Positions 15,604 to 24,394 of a DNA stretch of 48,909 bases are shown here, in pieces. The notes beneath the pieces are model-generated. The model was not told where the DNA came from, made no database searches, and saw nothing but the letters and a program-made list of their open reading frames with translations. Made by a program: the position numbers and the translations under genes. Source of the DNA: Pseudomonadota bacterium. GTDB lineage: Bacteria; Pseudomonadota; Gammaproteobacteria; Steroidobacterales; Woeseiaceae. The DNA lies in NCBI GenBank assembly GCA_022573655.1, contig JACZTO010000015.1, positions 1 to 48,909 of the forward strand. Reading direction: 5' to 3'. Within the stretch, counting starts at the first letter, position 1, and the number at the start of each line of letters is the position of its first letter.

Positions 15604-16248
15604 ATGCACAGCCGCCGACTCAGCCACCTTGACCGCCTTCTGGCAGGGGTCGGCAATGCGCTGCACACTGTCGCCGCGCCAGCCGGTCAGCCAACCCGCG
15701 ACAATCCGGCCGCAGGCATCGAGGACGCCGACCTCGACGTCAGGCAGAAAGCCCACGCAGCCGGTCTTATGCGAGTTAATCATGCGGGCGAAATAGCGGC
15801 ACAGGCTCTCTACCAGGGTCACGCGGCCGTCGCTCGCGACAAGAAAATCGAGGCGCAAATGCAGCACGCCGCCGATGAAGAATTGGATCATCTTGCCTGG
15901 TGTGAACAACGTATTCATGAGTTAGGCGAAGAACCCAGCCGTCTCACCCCGCTCTGGTACGCCGGAGCCTTCGCGATCGGTGCTGCCAGCGGCGTTCTCG
16001 GCGACAAGTGGAGCCTTGGGTTCATCGCGGAGACCGAGCACCAGGTCTGCGCCCATCTCGACAGTCATCTCGATCGCCTTCCCGAGCAGGACGCCAGGAG
16101 CCGGGCAATCGTTGCGCAGATGCGAGACGAAGAGGCCAGGCACGGTGAAAACGCTATTGCTGCGGGCGCCGCAAAATTACCGCGCCCTGTCGCGAGTTTG
16201 ATGCGCGCGACGGCTGGCATCATGACGCAGATCGCGTATCGATTTTAG
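15604..16248 (+). CDS. coq7: Diiron ubiquinone hydroxylase Coq7
   Basis: 214 residues from the ATG at 15604; a TTG six codons upstream lies inside the -10 box and is rejected. It is a ferritin-like four-helix protein with diiron ligands in NHAGEIAAQ (Glu63), EELDH (Glu93, His96), [14 protein letters not shown] and DEEARHG. Coq7 hydroxylates demethoxyubiquinone at C6, the step done by flavin UbiF in E. coli. Its presence with only two flavin hydroxylases in the ubiH locus supports Coq7 doing this step here. It is monocistronic and predicted to be leaderless. Confidence 0.94.
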   Translation: MHSRRLSHLDRLLAGVGNALHTVAAPAGQPTRDNPAAGIEDADLDVRQKAHAAGLMRVNHAGEIAAQALYQGHAAVARDKKIEAQMQHAADEELDHLAWCEQRIHELGEEPSRLTPLWYAGAFAIGAASGVLGDKWSLGFIAETEHQVCAHLDSHLDRLPEQDARSRAIVAQMRDEEARHGENAIAAGAAKLPRPVASLMRATAGIMTQIAYRF

Positions 16249-16340
16249 TACGCGAAAAAATTGCGGCTGAATACAGACCTGGCTTGCCCTTGCAGCCGAT
16301 CTGTATTAAAAGAGGATCGCTACAAGTCGAGGATCAATCA

Positions 16341-16997
16341 ATGCAGACTACAGCTAAAAATATAAGTGACGTACCCGCGATTAATCGCTTCTTGAGTTAT
16401 TGCCGTGTACGAACTGTTCCATCGAAGACTGTGATGATTCATGCCGGTGATCTGCCGGATGTCTTGTACTACATCGTCGAAGGCTCGGTCGAAGTCATGA
16501 TCGAGGACGAAGACGGCAACGAAATGGTACTGGCCTATCTGAATAAGGGTCAATTCTTCGGCGAGATGGGCCTGTTCTACGAGCAACCCACGCGCAGCGC
16601 GTGGGTGCGCACACGAACAGAGTGTGAGATCGCCGAAATGACTTACCCGCGGTTCCGCCAAATCGCGAGTGAAAGCCCGGGACTCATTTTTGAACTCGCC
16701 ACACAGCTGGCAACGCGGCTCGATCGCACCAATCGCAAACTCGGCGATCTGGCGTTTGTCGACGTTACGGGACGTGTCGCTCACGCGATAATGGACCTGT
16801 GCAATGAACCGGACGCCATGACCCACCCGGACGGCATGCAAATCAAGGTCAGTCGTCAGGAATTGAGTCGGCTCGTCGGTTGCTCAAGAGAAATGGCCGG
16901 CCGCGTACTCAAGGTTCTTGAGGAACAGGGCCTGGTAACGGCCAGCGGCAAAACAATCGTCGTGTACGGCGCGAGACCGAACCGCAACCTGCCGTAG
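16341..16997 (+). CDS. crp: cAMP receptor protein Crp/Vfr
   Basis: 218 residues from the ATG at 16341, preceded by GAGGA. The N-terminal cyclic nucleotide-binding domain (about 15-130) has the phosphate-binding cassette FFGEMGLFYEQPTRSAWV with the Arg-Ser pair that contacts cAMP. The C-terminal helix-turn-helix is VSRQELSRLVGCSREMAGRV, almost the Crp recognition helix. It is therefore likely to be a true cAMP-dependent global regulator like Crp or Vfr. The stop codon is part of the REP element that separates it from convergent rpe. Confidence 0.94.
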   Translation: MQTTAKNISDVPAINRFLSYCRVRTVPSKTVMIHAGDLPDVLYYIVEGSVEVMIEDEDGNEMVLAYLNKGQFFGEMGLFYEQPTRSAWVRTRTECEIAEMTYPRFRQIASESPGLIFELATQLATRLDRTNRKLGDLAFVDVTGRVAHAIMDLCNEPDAMTHPDGMQIKVSRQELSRLVGCSREMAGRVLKVLEEQGLVTASGKTIVVYGARPNRNLP

Positions 16998-17064
16998 GAG
17001 CGCGCCTTGCGCGCGATCGCGGCCAAGGGCCGCTCCTACATTCGCGCGCAAGGCGCGCTCCTAC
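16994..17064. repeat. REP-like palindrome cluster (three units)
   Basis: Three copies of a short element with a GTAGGAGCG head and an imperfect internal palindrome: one forward (16994-17017) and two inverted (17018-17039 and 17041-17064). The palindromes are GCGCGCCTTGCGCGC, GCGGCCAAGGGCCGC and GCGCGCAAGGCGCGC. The style matches REP/BIME repeats with a GTAGGAG head known in Pseudomonas and Xanthomonadales. The head supplies the stop codons of both crp and rpe. No REP-associated transposase is in the window. Confidence 0.88.
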
Positions 17065-17732
17065 AGTACCGCTTTCGCTATTTCTGCTTTCATCGCCGCA
17101 ATGGTCGTGGCGTAGTCATCACTGCCGAAGATTGCCGATCCCGCTACAAATGTATCGGCACCCGCTGCGGCAATCTCGCCGATATTGTCCACTTTCACGC
17201 CACCATCGATCTCCAGCCGGATCTCCTGGCCACTTGCCTCGATGATTTGTCGTGCCTGGCGCAATTTCGTCAGCGCAGACGGGATGAACTTCTGGCCACC
17301 AAATCCCGGATTCACGGACATGATCAATATCATGTCTACTTTGTCGATAACGTGTGTCAGCCAGTCCAGCGGTGTCGCAGGATTAAACACCAGCCCGGCC
17401 TTGCAGCCTTGTTCTCTTATCAGCCCCAGGGAGCGGTCGACATGGCGACTCGCCTCCGGATGAAACGTAATGTAGCTCGCCCCAGCCTTGGCAAAATCCG
17501 GAATGATCCGGTCGACAGGTTCCACCATCAGATGGACGTCAATTGGCGCCTGGATGCCAAAATTTCGTAGCGCATCGCAAATCATCGGCCCGATGGTCAG
17601 GTTTGGAACAAAATGATTGTCCATGACATCGAAATGCACGAATTCAGCGCCGGCGTCGAGCACGGCGTTGACCTCATCACCCAAGTGCGCAAAATCGGCA
17701 GAAAGTATTGACGCTGCTATTACTGGTGCCAC
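17061..17732 (-). CDS. rpe: Ribulose-phosphate 3-epimerase
   Basis: 223 residues, a TIM barrel that interconverts ribulose and xylulose 5-phosphate. Family motifs: [10 protein letters not shown] with catalytic-site Ser, [17 protein letters not shown] with the metal-binding His and catalytic Asp, [19 protein letters not shown], and LEIDGGV near the C-terminal end. The start is GTG. It lies 54 nt after djlA on the same strand. Its TAG stop is formed by the REP element. Confidence 0.96.
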   Translation of the reverse strand: MAPVIAASILSADFAHLGDEVNAVLDAGAEFVHFDVMDNHFVPNLTIGPMICDALRNFGIQAPIDVHLMVEPVDRIIPDFAKAGASYITFHPEASRHVDRSLGLIREQGCKAGLVFNPATPLDWLTHVIDKVDMILIMSVNPGFGGQKFIPSALTKLRQARQIIEASGQEIRLEIDGGVKVDNIGEIAAAGADTFVAGSAIFGSDDYATTIAAMKAEIAKAVL

Positions 17733-17786
17733 TGTATTTCCTTGGTTTTTTTGGAACTGTACAACACGGTGCGCCGCCGCGACAGT

Positions 17787-18581
17787 TCAACGAATGGAGC
17801 GCCGCGCTTTGAGCATTTCATAGGCACGCCGAATCTCTCGCGTACGGCGTGCGGCTTCCGCAACGACGTCCGCCGCAGGGTTACTGCCGGCGATCTTGTC
17901 CGGATGATGCTTGCTCATCAAGCGCCTGTACGCCGTCTTTACTGCATCATTGCTGGCATCCGGCAACACGCCAAGCGTGGTATAGGCATTGCGTACCCGA
18001 ATGGCATCGGCGTCGCCTGCAGGAGACCGCTTGAAGCCCTTTTGCGCGCGAATCATCGCCTCAATCTGCGCAAGCTCAACGCGACCGACATCAAGCTCCT
18101 TGCAAATTGTCCATACCAGCGCTCGCTCTTCTCTCTTCAGGCTGTGCTTCGCAAGAATGACTTCGAGCAACAAGCGGATGAACGTCGTGCGGGCAACGGC
18201 GCCGCGCGCGCTGACTCGCCTGACTTCACGCATGCGCGGGCGCAACGGATAGCCGGGCTGTTTACCATCGTCAAACCAGCCAATAGCGCGCCTGACCTGT
18301 GCGGGACTCAAACCCAGGCGATGCATGATCATGCGCGCAGCGCGAATTTCTTCTTCGCTTACACGACCATCGATCTTGGCAAGGTGCCCCATCGCCTCAA
18401 ACAGGGCGCGCACGAAGTGTTCCGAAACGCGGCCGATTTCGGCGCCCTGCTGCTCAAAGTGTCGGTAGCGATTGGCAAAGCCGCGATCGAACTGGTCACC
18501 GAGAAACAATCCAAGCAGTGCAAACCAGGGCTTCGTTGTCGCGAGCCCGGCCAAAGTGCCGATAATCTTGCCCCAGTACAA
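17787..18581 (-). CDS. djlA: Membrane-anchored co-chaperone DjlA
   Basis: 264 residues. The N-terminus (MYWGKIIGTLAGL followed by KPWFALLGLFLGDQFD) is the DjlA membrane anchor, the middle is a TerB-like helical domain (FEAMGHLAKIDGRVSEEEI), and the C-terminus is a J domain with the HPD motif in SKHHPDK. DjlA stimulates DnaK at the inner membrane. The start is TTG at 18581, chosen because it matches the conserved N-terminus. It probably forms an operon with rpe and diverges from purC. Confidence 0.93.
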   Translation of the reverse strand: MYWGKIIGTLAGLATTKPWFALLGLFLGDQFDRGFANRYRHFEQQGAEIGRVSEHFVRALFEAMGHLAKIDGRVSEEEIRAARMIMHRLGLSPAQVRRAIGWFDDGKQPGYPLRPRMREVRRVSARGAVARTTFIRLLLEVILAKHSLKREERALVWTICKELDVGRVELAQIEAMIRAQKGFKRSPAGDADAIRVRNAYTTLGVLPDASNDAVKTAYRRLMSKHHPDKIAGSNPAADVVAEAARRTREIRRAYEMLKARRSIR

Positions 18582-18723
18582 ACCAGATTCCAGCCGTCAC
18601 GCAGCAAAAGGAACTGCAATCCTAACTTGAGTCAGCGGGCATTCCCATTTTCGGCGCTTGCCTGACTCGGCCGGAACGGCGATCATCCATTGTCGATCAA
18701 AGTAGAGTGCGGCCTGATAACCA

Positions 18724-19614
18724 ATGAACAATACAGACGTCCTGTTCGAATCATCGATTCCCGAACTGCCGTTGATCGGCCGCGGCAAAGTACGCGACAT
18801 TTATGGCGTCGGTGACGACCACCTTTTGATCGTCACGACAGATCGACTGTCGGCCTATGACGTCGTGTTGCCAGACGCAATTCCGGGCAAAGGTGCGATC
18901 CTGACCAAAATATCCTTGTTCTGGTTCAACATGATGGCAGACATCATCGACAACCAGCTTACGGACCTCACCATGGACGACGTTGTCATGGATACAGCGC
19001 TGTGTGACCGGATGCGTGACCAGTCTCTCGTCGTCAAGCGCCTCAAGCCATTGCCGATTGAAGCCGTCGTGCGTGGCTACCTGATTGGTTCCGCCTGGCA
19101 AGACTATCTCGACACACAGCAGATTTGTGGCATCGACCTGCCAGAGGGCCTGCAGCAGGCCGGAAAACTGCCCGAGACTCTGTTTACGCCCGCGAATAAA
19201 GCTGGCGCGGGCAACCATGATCAAAACATCAGCTTTGACACTGTGGTTGATTTGATTGGCGCGAACCTGGCCAGCCGCGTTCGTGATATTTCTATCCGGA
19301 TTTACGAACGCGCAGCAACCTATGCGCTGCAGCGTGGCATTATAATCGCGGATACCAAGTTTGAGTTCGGTCTGGACGACGCAGGCCGCCTGCACATTAT
19401 TGACGAGGCACTAACACCCGACTCGTCTCGATTCTGGCCAGTCGACGAATACAAAGTCGGCACGAGCCCGCCCAGTTACGACAAGCAATTTGTGCGCGAC
19501 TATCTCGATACGCTCGACTGGGACAGAACAGCACCAGGACCAGACCTGCCGCCTGCGATCCTGACTCAGACAGCGGCGAAGTATCATGAGGCACTGAAGA
19601 GGATGACGTCTTAG
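18724..19614 (+). CDS. purC: SAICAR synthase PurC
   Basis: 296 residues, the longer form of phosphoribosylaminoimidazole-succinocarboxamide synthase. It joins aspartate to CAIR with ATP in purine synthesis. Motifs include LIGRGKVRDIY, TDRLSAYDVVLP, VEAVVRGYLIGSAW-like sequence, and ADTKFEFGLDDAGRLHIIDE near the C-terminus. It diverges from djlA across 142 bp and is followed after 13 nt by the YihY gene. purE and purK lie 3 kb downstream, interrupted by pmbA and darP. Confidence 0.96.
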   Translation: MNNTDVLFESSIPELPLIGRGKVRDIYGVGDDHLLIVTTDRLSAYDVVLPDAIPGKGAILTKISLFWFNMMADIIDNQLTDLTMDDVVMDTALCDRMRDQSLVVKRLKPLPIEAVVRGYLIGSAWQDYLDTQQICGIDLPEGLQQAGKLPETLFTPANKAGAGNHDQNISFDTVVDLIGANLASRVRDISIRIYERAATYALQRGIIIADTKFEFGLDDAGRLHIIDEALTPDSSRFWPVDEYKVGTSPPSYDKQFVRDYLDTLDWDRTAPGPDLPPAILTQTAAKYHEALKRMTS

Positions 19615-19627
19615 GAACCCATACTGC

Positions 19628-20941
19628 ATGATCGGCTATCTCAACAATCAGATCGACCAGCTTGTTTGGGGAGACAGACTCCTGAAATATGGCTTGCCGG
19701 GTCGCATCCTGACGGGCGTCCTGCGCAATCTGTACGCCGTCCTGCGTGACATTGTCTCCGGGCAACTGACGTTGCGCTCGATGAGCCTCGTGTACACAAC
19801 ATTGTTGTCCATCGTGCCGTTGATGGCGTTCAGCTTTTCGGTACTAAAGGGCCTCGGTGTCCACAAAGAACTCGAGTCGCGATTGTATGCTGTGCTGGCC
19901 CCACTGGGAGACAAAGGCGTAGAAATTACAGATCAGCTCATGACGTTGGTCGACAACGTCAACGGCAGTGTACTCGGTGGCATCGGGCTCGCGTTTTTCA
20001 TCTACACCGCAATATCAATGGTGCAGAAGATCGAAGAAAGTTTTAACTACGTCTGGTACGTAACCAAGCCGCGTAATTTCGCGCGGCGATTCACCGAGTA
20101 TATGTTCGTCCTGCTGATTGGACCACTGGCGATCGTCCTTGCAATTGGTGCGATCGCAACGGTCCAGAACGAATCCGCCGTGCAGTGGCTTTCGCAGAGC
20201 ACATTTTTCGGACCATTCTTCGCGGCCACCAGTCGCCTGACACCGTACCTGGTCATCTCGGGCGTGTTCACATTCCTTTATGCCTATATGCCGAATACGA
20301 AGGTGAATTTCCGCGCAGCGCTGGTGGGCGGACTCGCCGGTGGGATTCTGTGGGCAACCATTGGAATGGCTTTCGCCGCATTCATCGCAAACTCTGCACG
20401 CACCCAGGCCATATACGCAAGTTTCGCCATCGCCATCACAACCCTGATCTGGCTGTACCTGAACTGGCTGATCTTGCTGATCGGCGCGCAAATAGCGTTT
20501 TATTTTCAGAATCCCGCCTACCTGCGTATTGGCCGGCGCGAACCCCGCCTGTCAAACGAGATGCGTGAACGCCTGGCCCTGAATATCATGCTGCTGGTCG
20601 GCAAAGAGTTTCGAGAGCCTGGTCCGGGTGTCAATCTGCTTAGTCTTGGTCGCGTACTGAAGATACCCACCATTACGCTTGCACCGATTGCAGCTGGCCT
20701 TGAAAGCAACGGCTTGCTGACCACGAACGAAATGGAGAATTTCCTGCCGGGTCGGGAGATGTCGCGCATCAAGCTGACCGATATTCTCAGCGTAGTGCGC
20801 CACGATGGAGAAACGGGCTCACACCGCGATCCCGAGTGGCACAGTGCAATCGATGCGTTAGGCGGTGCCCTGGATGCGGCCGTCGCACGAACACTTGCAG
20901 ACCAGACTCTGTCCGATCTGCTGGACGAACAGACGGCCTAG
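19628..20941 (+). CDS. YihY/BrkB family inner-membrane protein (UPF0761)
   Basis: 437 residues. Residues about 40-300 hold roughly six transmembrane helices with family motifs LVYTTLLSIVPLMAFSFS, ESFNYVW, and TYASFA-like YASFAIAITTLIWLYLNW. A soluble C-terminal part of about 130 residues looks like a winged-helix or regulatory tail (IPTITLAPIAAGLESNGLL). Members were once called RNase BN in error; the true role is unknown and probably transport-related. It starts 13 nt after purC and converges on pmbA with only 16 bp between stops. Confidence 0.9.
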   Translation: MIGYLNNQIDQLVWGDRLLKYGLPGRILTGVLRNLYAVLRDIVSGQLTLRSMSLVYTTLLSIVPLMAFSFSVLKGLGVHKELESRLYAVLAPLGDKGVEITDQLMTLVDNVNGSVLGGIGLAFFIYTAISMVQKIEESFNYVWYVTKPRNFARRFTEYMFVLLIGPLAIVLAIGAIATVQNESAVQWLSQSTFFGPFFAATSRLTPYLVISGVFTFLYAYMPNTKVNFRAALVGGLAGGILWATIGMAFAAFIANSARTQAIYASFAIAITTLIWLYLNWLILLIGAQIAFYFQNPAYLRIGRREPRLSNEMRERLALNIMLLVGKEFREPGPGVNLLSLGRVLKIPTITLAPIAAGLESNGLLTTNEMENFLPGREMSRIKLTDILSVVRHDGETGSHRDPEWHSAIDALGGALDAAVARTLADQTLSDLLDEQTA

Positions 20942-20957
20942 GGAAGCTCTGATCAAT

Positions 20958-22304
20958 TCAGGCTCCGGCGATGGTCATTTTCTCGACCAGCAACGACCCA
21001 CAACGAATGCCGCCACGGATATCCCGATCGCTGCCGATGGCCACAATACGCTGATACAAATCACGCAGATTGCCGGCAATCGTAACTTCGTCGACGGCAT
21101 GCTGGATCTCACCATTCTCGACCCAGTGACCAACAGCACCGCGTGAATAATCGCCAGTGACGGCATTGACACCCTGCCCGATCAACTCTTCGACGAGAAA
21201 ACCGTTGCCCATTTCCGACAACAACTGCGCTTGATCCTTGTCGCCACCTTCCACGATGAGATTTTGTGTACCGCCCGCGTTTGCCGTTGTCTCAAGACCG
21301 AGTCGCCGGGCCGAGTAACTGCTGAGAACATAGCCCTGCAATACGCCATCAGCCACGATGTCACGATCGTAAGTAGTAACGCCTTCTGCGTCATAGGACG
21401 CACTTGACATGGCTTTGGCCAGGTGCGGACGCTCCAGTATCTGCACGAAATCAGGAAATATTTTCTCGCCGACCGCTCCCAGCAGAAACGACGATCGACG
21501 ATATTGTGAGCCGCCGGCAATCGCACCAATTGCATGTCCAATGAAGCCACGTGCAAGTTCCGGGATATAAAGAACCGGTGCATCGACTGTCTTGATCTTG
21601 ATCGCGCCCAGGCGGCCAATTGTTTTTCGCGCCGCCATTTCGCCAACGGACAAAACGTCATCCAGATCTTGCGGATCGCGAGACGCTGTGTAGTGGTAGT
21701 CACGCTGCATCGTCCCGCCGGACTCCGCGAGAACAACACAGGTGACGCTGTGACTCGTTCGTGAATAACTGCCAACGAAGCCATGCGTGTTGCCATAGGC
21801 GCGCGAACCGCGATTGGTCGAGACCGTCGCGCCTTCGGAATTTTCGATGCGCTTGTCATAGCCCAGCGCTGCGCCCTCGCATTCGATGGCGAGTTCTATC
21901 GCCTGATCCGCATCAATTGCCCACGGATGGTCGAGATCCAGGTCCAGGATCTCCGTGCACATCAGCTCGAGGTCCGCCAGACCCGAGTGTGGGTCGCTGG
22001 CAGTCAGACTCGCGAATGAACACGCTTTCGCGACGGCCTCACGAATTGCCGCCGGCGAGACGTCCGAGGTACTCGCACTGCCCTTGCAGGAATCTTTGTA
22101 AACGGTAATACCGATGCCGCGATCATTGGTAAACTCAAGACTCTCTACGTCGCCAAGTCGAGCTGTCGTTGACAGCCCGCTGTCCTGGCTGACAACCACT
22201 TCCGCCTGGTCGACACCCAGGTTGCCAGCCTCATCCAACGCGAGCCCTACGAGGCTCTCAAGCTCTTCCCGGCCCAGCAATGTGCGTGTAGCAACTTCCG
22301 CCAT
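20958..22304 (-). CDS. pmbA: Metalloprotease subunit PmbA/TldE
   Basis: 448 residues of the TldD/PmbA family, without the HExxxH zinc motif of TldD, as expected for TldE. Motifs include NDRGIGITVYKD, the central GFIGHAIGAIAGGSQYRRSSF, and the C-terminal GAVGHWVENGEIQHAV. With TldD (26269-27720) it forms a heterodimeric protease that degrades unfolded peptides and trims leader peptides such as that of microcin B17. In this genome the two subunits are 4 kb apart on the same strand. It diverges from the short darP gene. Confidence 0.95.
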   Translation of the reverse strand: MAEVATRTLLGREELESLVGLALDEAGNLGVDQAEVVVSQDSGLSTTARLGDVESLEFTNDRGIGITVYKDSCKGSASTSDVSPAAIREAVAKACSFASLTASDPHSGLADLELMCTEILDLDLDHPWAIDADQAIELAIECEGAALGYDKRIENSEGATVSTNRGSRAYGNTHGFVGSYSRTSHSVTCVVLAESGGTMQRDYHYTASRDPQDLDDVLSVGEMAARKTIGRLGAIKIKTVDAPVLYIPELARGFIGHAIGAIAGGSQYRRSSFLLGAVGEKIFPDFVQILERPHLAKAMSSASYDAEGVTTYDRDIVADGVLQGYVLSSYSARRLGLETTANAGGTQNLIVEGGDKDQAQLLSEMGNGFLVEELIGQGVNAVTGDYSRGAVGHWVENGEIQHAVDEVTIAGNLRDLYQRIVAIGSDRDIRGGIRCGSLLVEKMTIAGA

Positions 22305-22398
22305 GTTTGCAACATCCCCTATTTACAAAGCCGCAGCGTACGCGTGTTAGACTCCCGCCGCGGTCGGATCGAACTGGCTGCGGGGAGTACTTTAGCCG

Positions 22399-22662
22399 GT
22401 GACAGAATTAAAGCCCAGTAAAAGCGCACGAAAACGCGAGTATCTGGCCCTGCAAAAACTTGGCGAGGAGCTGATTACGATCACCCGGTCAAACCTCGAT
22501 AACCTGCCGTTGGACGATGCGCTGCGCGAAGCCGTTTGCGACGCACGCGAGATCAAGTCACATGGCGCACTGCGTCGGCAAAAGCAGTACATTGGCAAGC
22601 TGATGCGCAACGTCGATCCGGAACCGATTCGAGCTGGCCTGCAAAAGCTTCGCCACGGCTAG
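22399..22662 (+). CDS. Half-length DarP/YjgA-like ribosome-associated protein
   Basis: 87 residues, starting at a GTG. KREYLALQKLGEELITITRS, LPLDDALREAV, and RRQKQYIGKLMRNVDPEPIR match the N-terminal half of DarP (YjgA, DUF615), which promotes late 50S assembly. E. coli DarP is about 183 residues, so the second helical half is absent. The next 74 bp contain no continuation in any frame that I can see. It may be a natural short form or a truncated gene. Position opposite pmbA is conserved in other Gammaproteobacteria. Confidence 0.8.
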   Translation: MTELKPSKSARKREYLALQKLGEELITITRSNLDNLPLDDALREAVCDAREIKSHGALRRQKQYIGKLMRNVDPEPIRAGLQKLRHG

Positions 22663-22736
22663 TAGTCCAACAAGGTAGGTTTGATGGGTTCAGCTTCTGC
22701 AACAGAGAATGATAGAATTTTCCGATTGGTATTAGT

Positions 22737-23237
22737 GTGAGTGATGATGTGAATATCGATGTCGGCATAATTTTGGGTTCCCGCTCTGACTGGGAAACGA
22801 TGCGGCACACAACCGAGACGCTGGATAAGCTGGGTGTCGGGTACGAAGTCAAGATCGTCTCGGCGCACCGCACGCCCGATCTGTTATTCGAGTATGCCAG
22901 CACGGCCGTCGAGCGCGGCCTGCAGGTCATTATTGCTGGAGCCGGCGGCGCGGCACACCTGCCGGGCATGACCGCAGCCAAGACCCGCATTCCTGTACTG
23001 GGCGTGCCCATTCAGTCCAAGTCGCTCAGCGGTATGGATTCGTTATTATCGATCGCGCAGATGCCGGCCGGCGTACCTGTCGGCAGCATGGCAATCGGTC
23101 GAGCAGGCGCTGTGAACGCCGCATTGCTGGCAGCAGCAATACTTGCCAATGCCGATGCCGCGATCGCTGGCGCGCTTGACGACTTCCGCAAGAACCAGAC
23201 CGACACGGTTCTGGCCAACAGCGACCCCCGCACTTAA
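22737..23237 (+). CDS. purE: N5-carboxyaminoimidazole ribonucleotide mutase PurE
   Basis: 166 residues with the class I PurE signature: [29 protein letters not shown] with the active-site His, and [17 protein letters not shown]. It converts N5-CAIR to CAIR in purine synthesis. The start is GTG at 22737. purK follows 14 nt later, so the two form the usual purEK pair. Confidence 0.96.
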   Translation: MSDDVNIDVGIILGSRSDWETMRHTTETLDKLGVGYEVKIVSAHRTPDLLFEYASTAVERGLQVIIAGAGGAAHLPGMTAAKTRIPVLGVPIQSKSLSGMDSLLSIAQMPAGVPVGSMAIGRAGAVNAALLAAAILANADAAIAGALDDFRKNQTDTVLANSDPRT

Positions 23238-23251
23238 CGACCTGTCGGACG

Positions 23252-24358
23252 ATGCGCATCGGCATTATTGGCGCCGGGCAACTCGGTCAGATGCTGGGTT
23301 TGGCAGCCCGTAGCCTGGACGTTCAGTGTTGCTTCGTCGATCCCTCTGACAATCCTCCTGCGGCACTTTGCGGCGATGTCTTGCAGCGACCATTTGACGA
23401 TGCCGATGCGTTGCTGCAGCTGGCATCCGATTGTGATGTCATCACGTATGAATTCGAAAACGTTCCAGTTGCCGCATTGCAGCAAATCGACGGCAGGGTT
23501 CCCGTTTATCCGCCCCCTGCTGCACTTGCGTGCGCGCAGGATCGCCTTTCTGAAAAACAATTATTCACCCGCCACGGCATTCCGGTCGCCGCGTACCACG
23601 TCATCGATACACGCGACGACATGGACGCGGCAGCAAAAATACTCGGCCTGCCGATGGTCATCAAAACGCGACGCCTGGGCTACGACGGCAAAGGACAGTT
23701 TATTGTGCGTCAATCAAGTGCGCTGAATGCCGCCTGGGAATTGCTTGGCGGTCAGGCGTTGATCGCGGAACAGTGGGTGCCATTCGACTTTGAAGTTTCA
23801 TGCATTGGTGTGCGCAACGTCGATGGCGACGTTGCGATCTACCCACTCAGTCACAATGTTCATGTCGACGGCATATTGCGGACGTCCAGATCGCCACTCG
23901 AGGCATTCGGCCTGGCCAGCGAAGCTTCGGACTACGTGCACCGTTTGCTTGCACATCTGGATTACGTCGGTGTCCTGGCACTCGAATTATTCGTCGTCAA
24001 CGACACATTACTCGCCAATGAGTTTGCGCCGCGCGTGCATAATTCCGGCCATTGGACTATCGAAGGGTCGCAGACAAGTCAGTTCGAGAATCACCTGCGT
24101 GCAATCATGAACATGCCACTCGGCTCGACTGCGGGCCGCGGCCATGCGGGCATGGTCAATCTCATCGGCGCAATTCCACAAGCCATTAGATCGCTGACAA
24201 TCGGCCACTTGCACGACTACGGTAAGGTGCCGCGACCGGGGCGCAAACTGGGTCATATCACCGTAGTTGAGGACAGCGCAGACAAGCGCGATGAACTAAT
24301 AGACATAATCGACACAACTGTGACACGCTCGACCCTCACGCATGAGAACACAGCGTAG
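23252..24358 (+). CDS. purK: N5-carboxyaminoimidazole ribonucleotide synthase PurK
   Basis: 368 residues, an ATP-grasp enzyme that carboxylates AIR to N5-CAIR using bicarbonate. Motifs: N-terminal IGIIGAGQLGQML, VIKTRRLGYDGKGQF in the ATP-binding loop, and EFAPRVHNSGHWTIEGSQTS containing metal ligands. Its product feeds PurE, encoded just upstream. No terminator is evident before the next gene, which starts 36 bp downstream. Confidence 0.96.
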   Translation: MRIGIIGAGQLGQMLGLAARSLDVQCCFVDPSDNPPAALCGDVLQRPFDDADALLQLASDCDVITYEFENVPVAALQQIDGRVPVYPPPAALACAQDRLSEKQLFTRHGIPVAAYHVIDTRDDMDAAAKILGLPMVIKTRRLGYDGKGQFIVRQSSALNAAWELLGGQALIAEQWVPFDFEVSCIGVRNVDGDVAIYPLSHNVHVDGILRTSRSPLEAFGLASEASDYVHRLLAHLDYVGVLALELFVVNDTLLANEFAPRVHNSGHWTIEGSQTSQFENHLRAIMNMPLGSTAGRGHAGMVNLIGAIPQAIRSLTIGHLHDYGKVPRPGRKLGHITVVEDSADKRDELIDIIDTTVTRSTLTHENTA

Positions 24359-24394
24359 CCCGCAATGTGCAAAAGCAGGTAAACTTATTCCGAT

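Noticed and set aside
16994-17064. CRISPR-like array or simple terminator between crp and rpe
   Set aside because: The units are palindromic, alternate in orientation and lack spacers of constant length, so REP-type repeats explain them better.
18582-18723. A PurR operator upstream of purC
   Set aside because: I could not find a convincing purine operator or a clean promoter in this gap, so none is reported.
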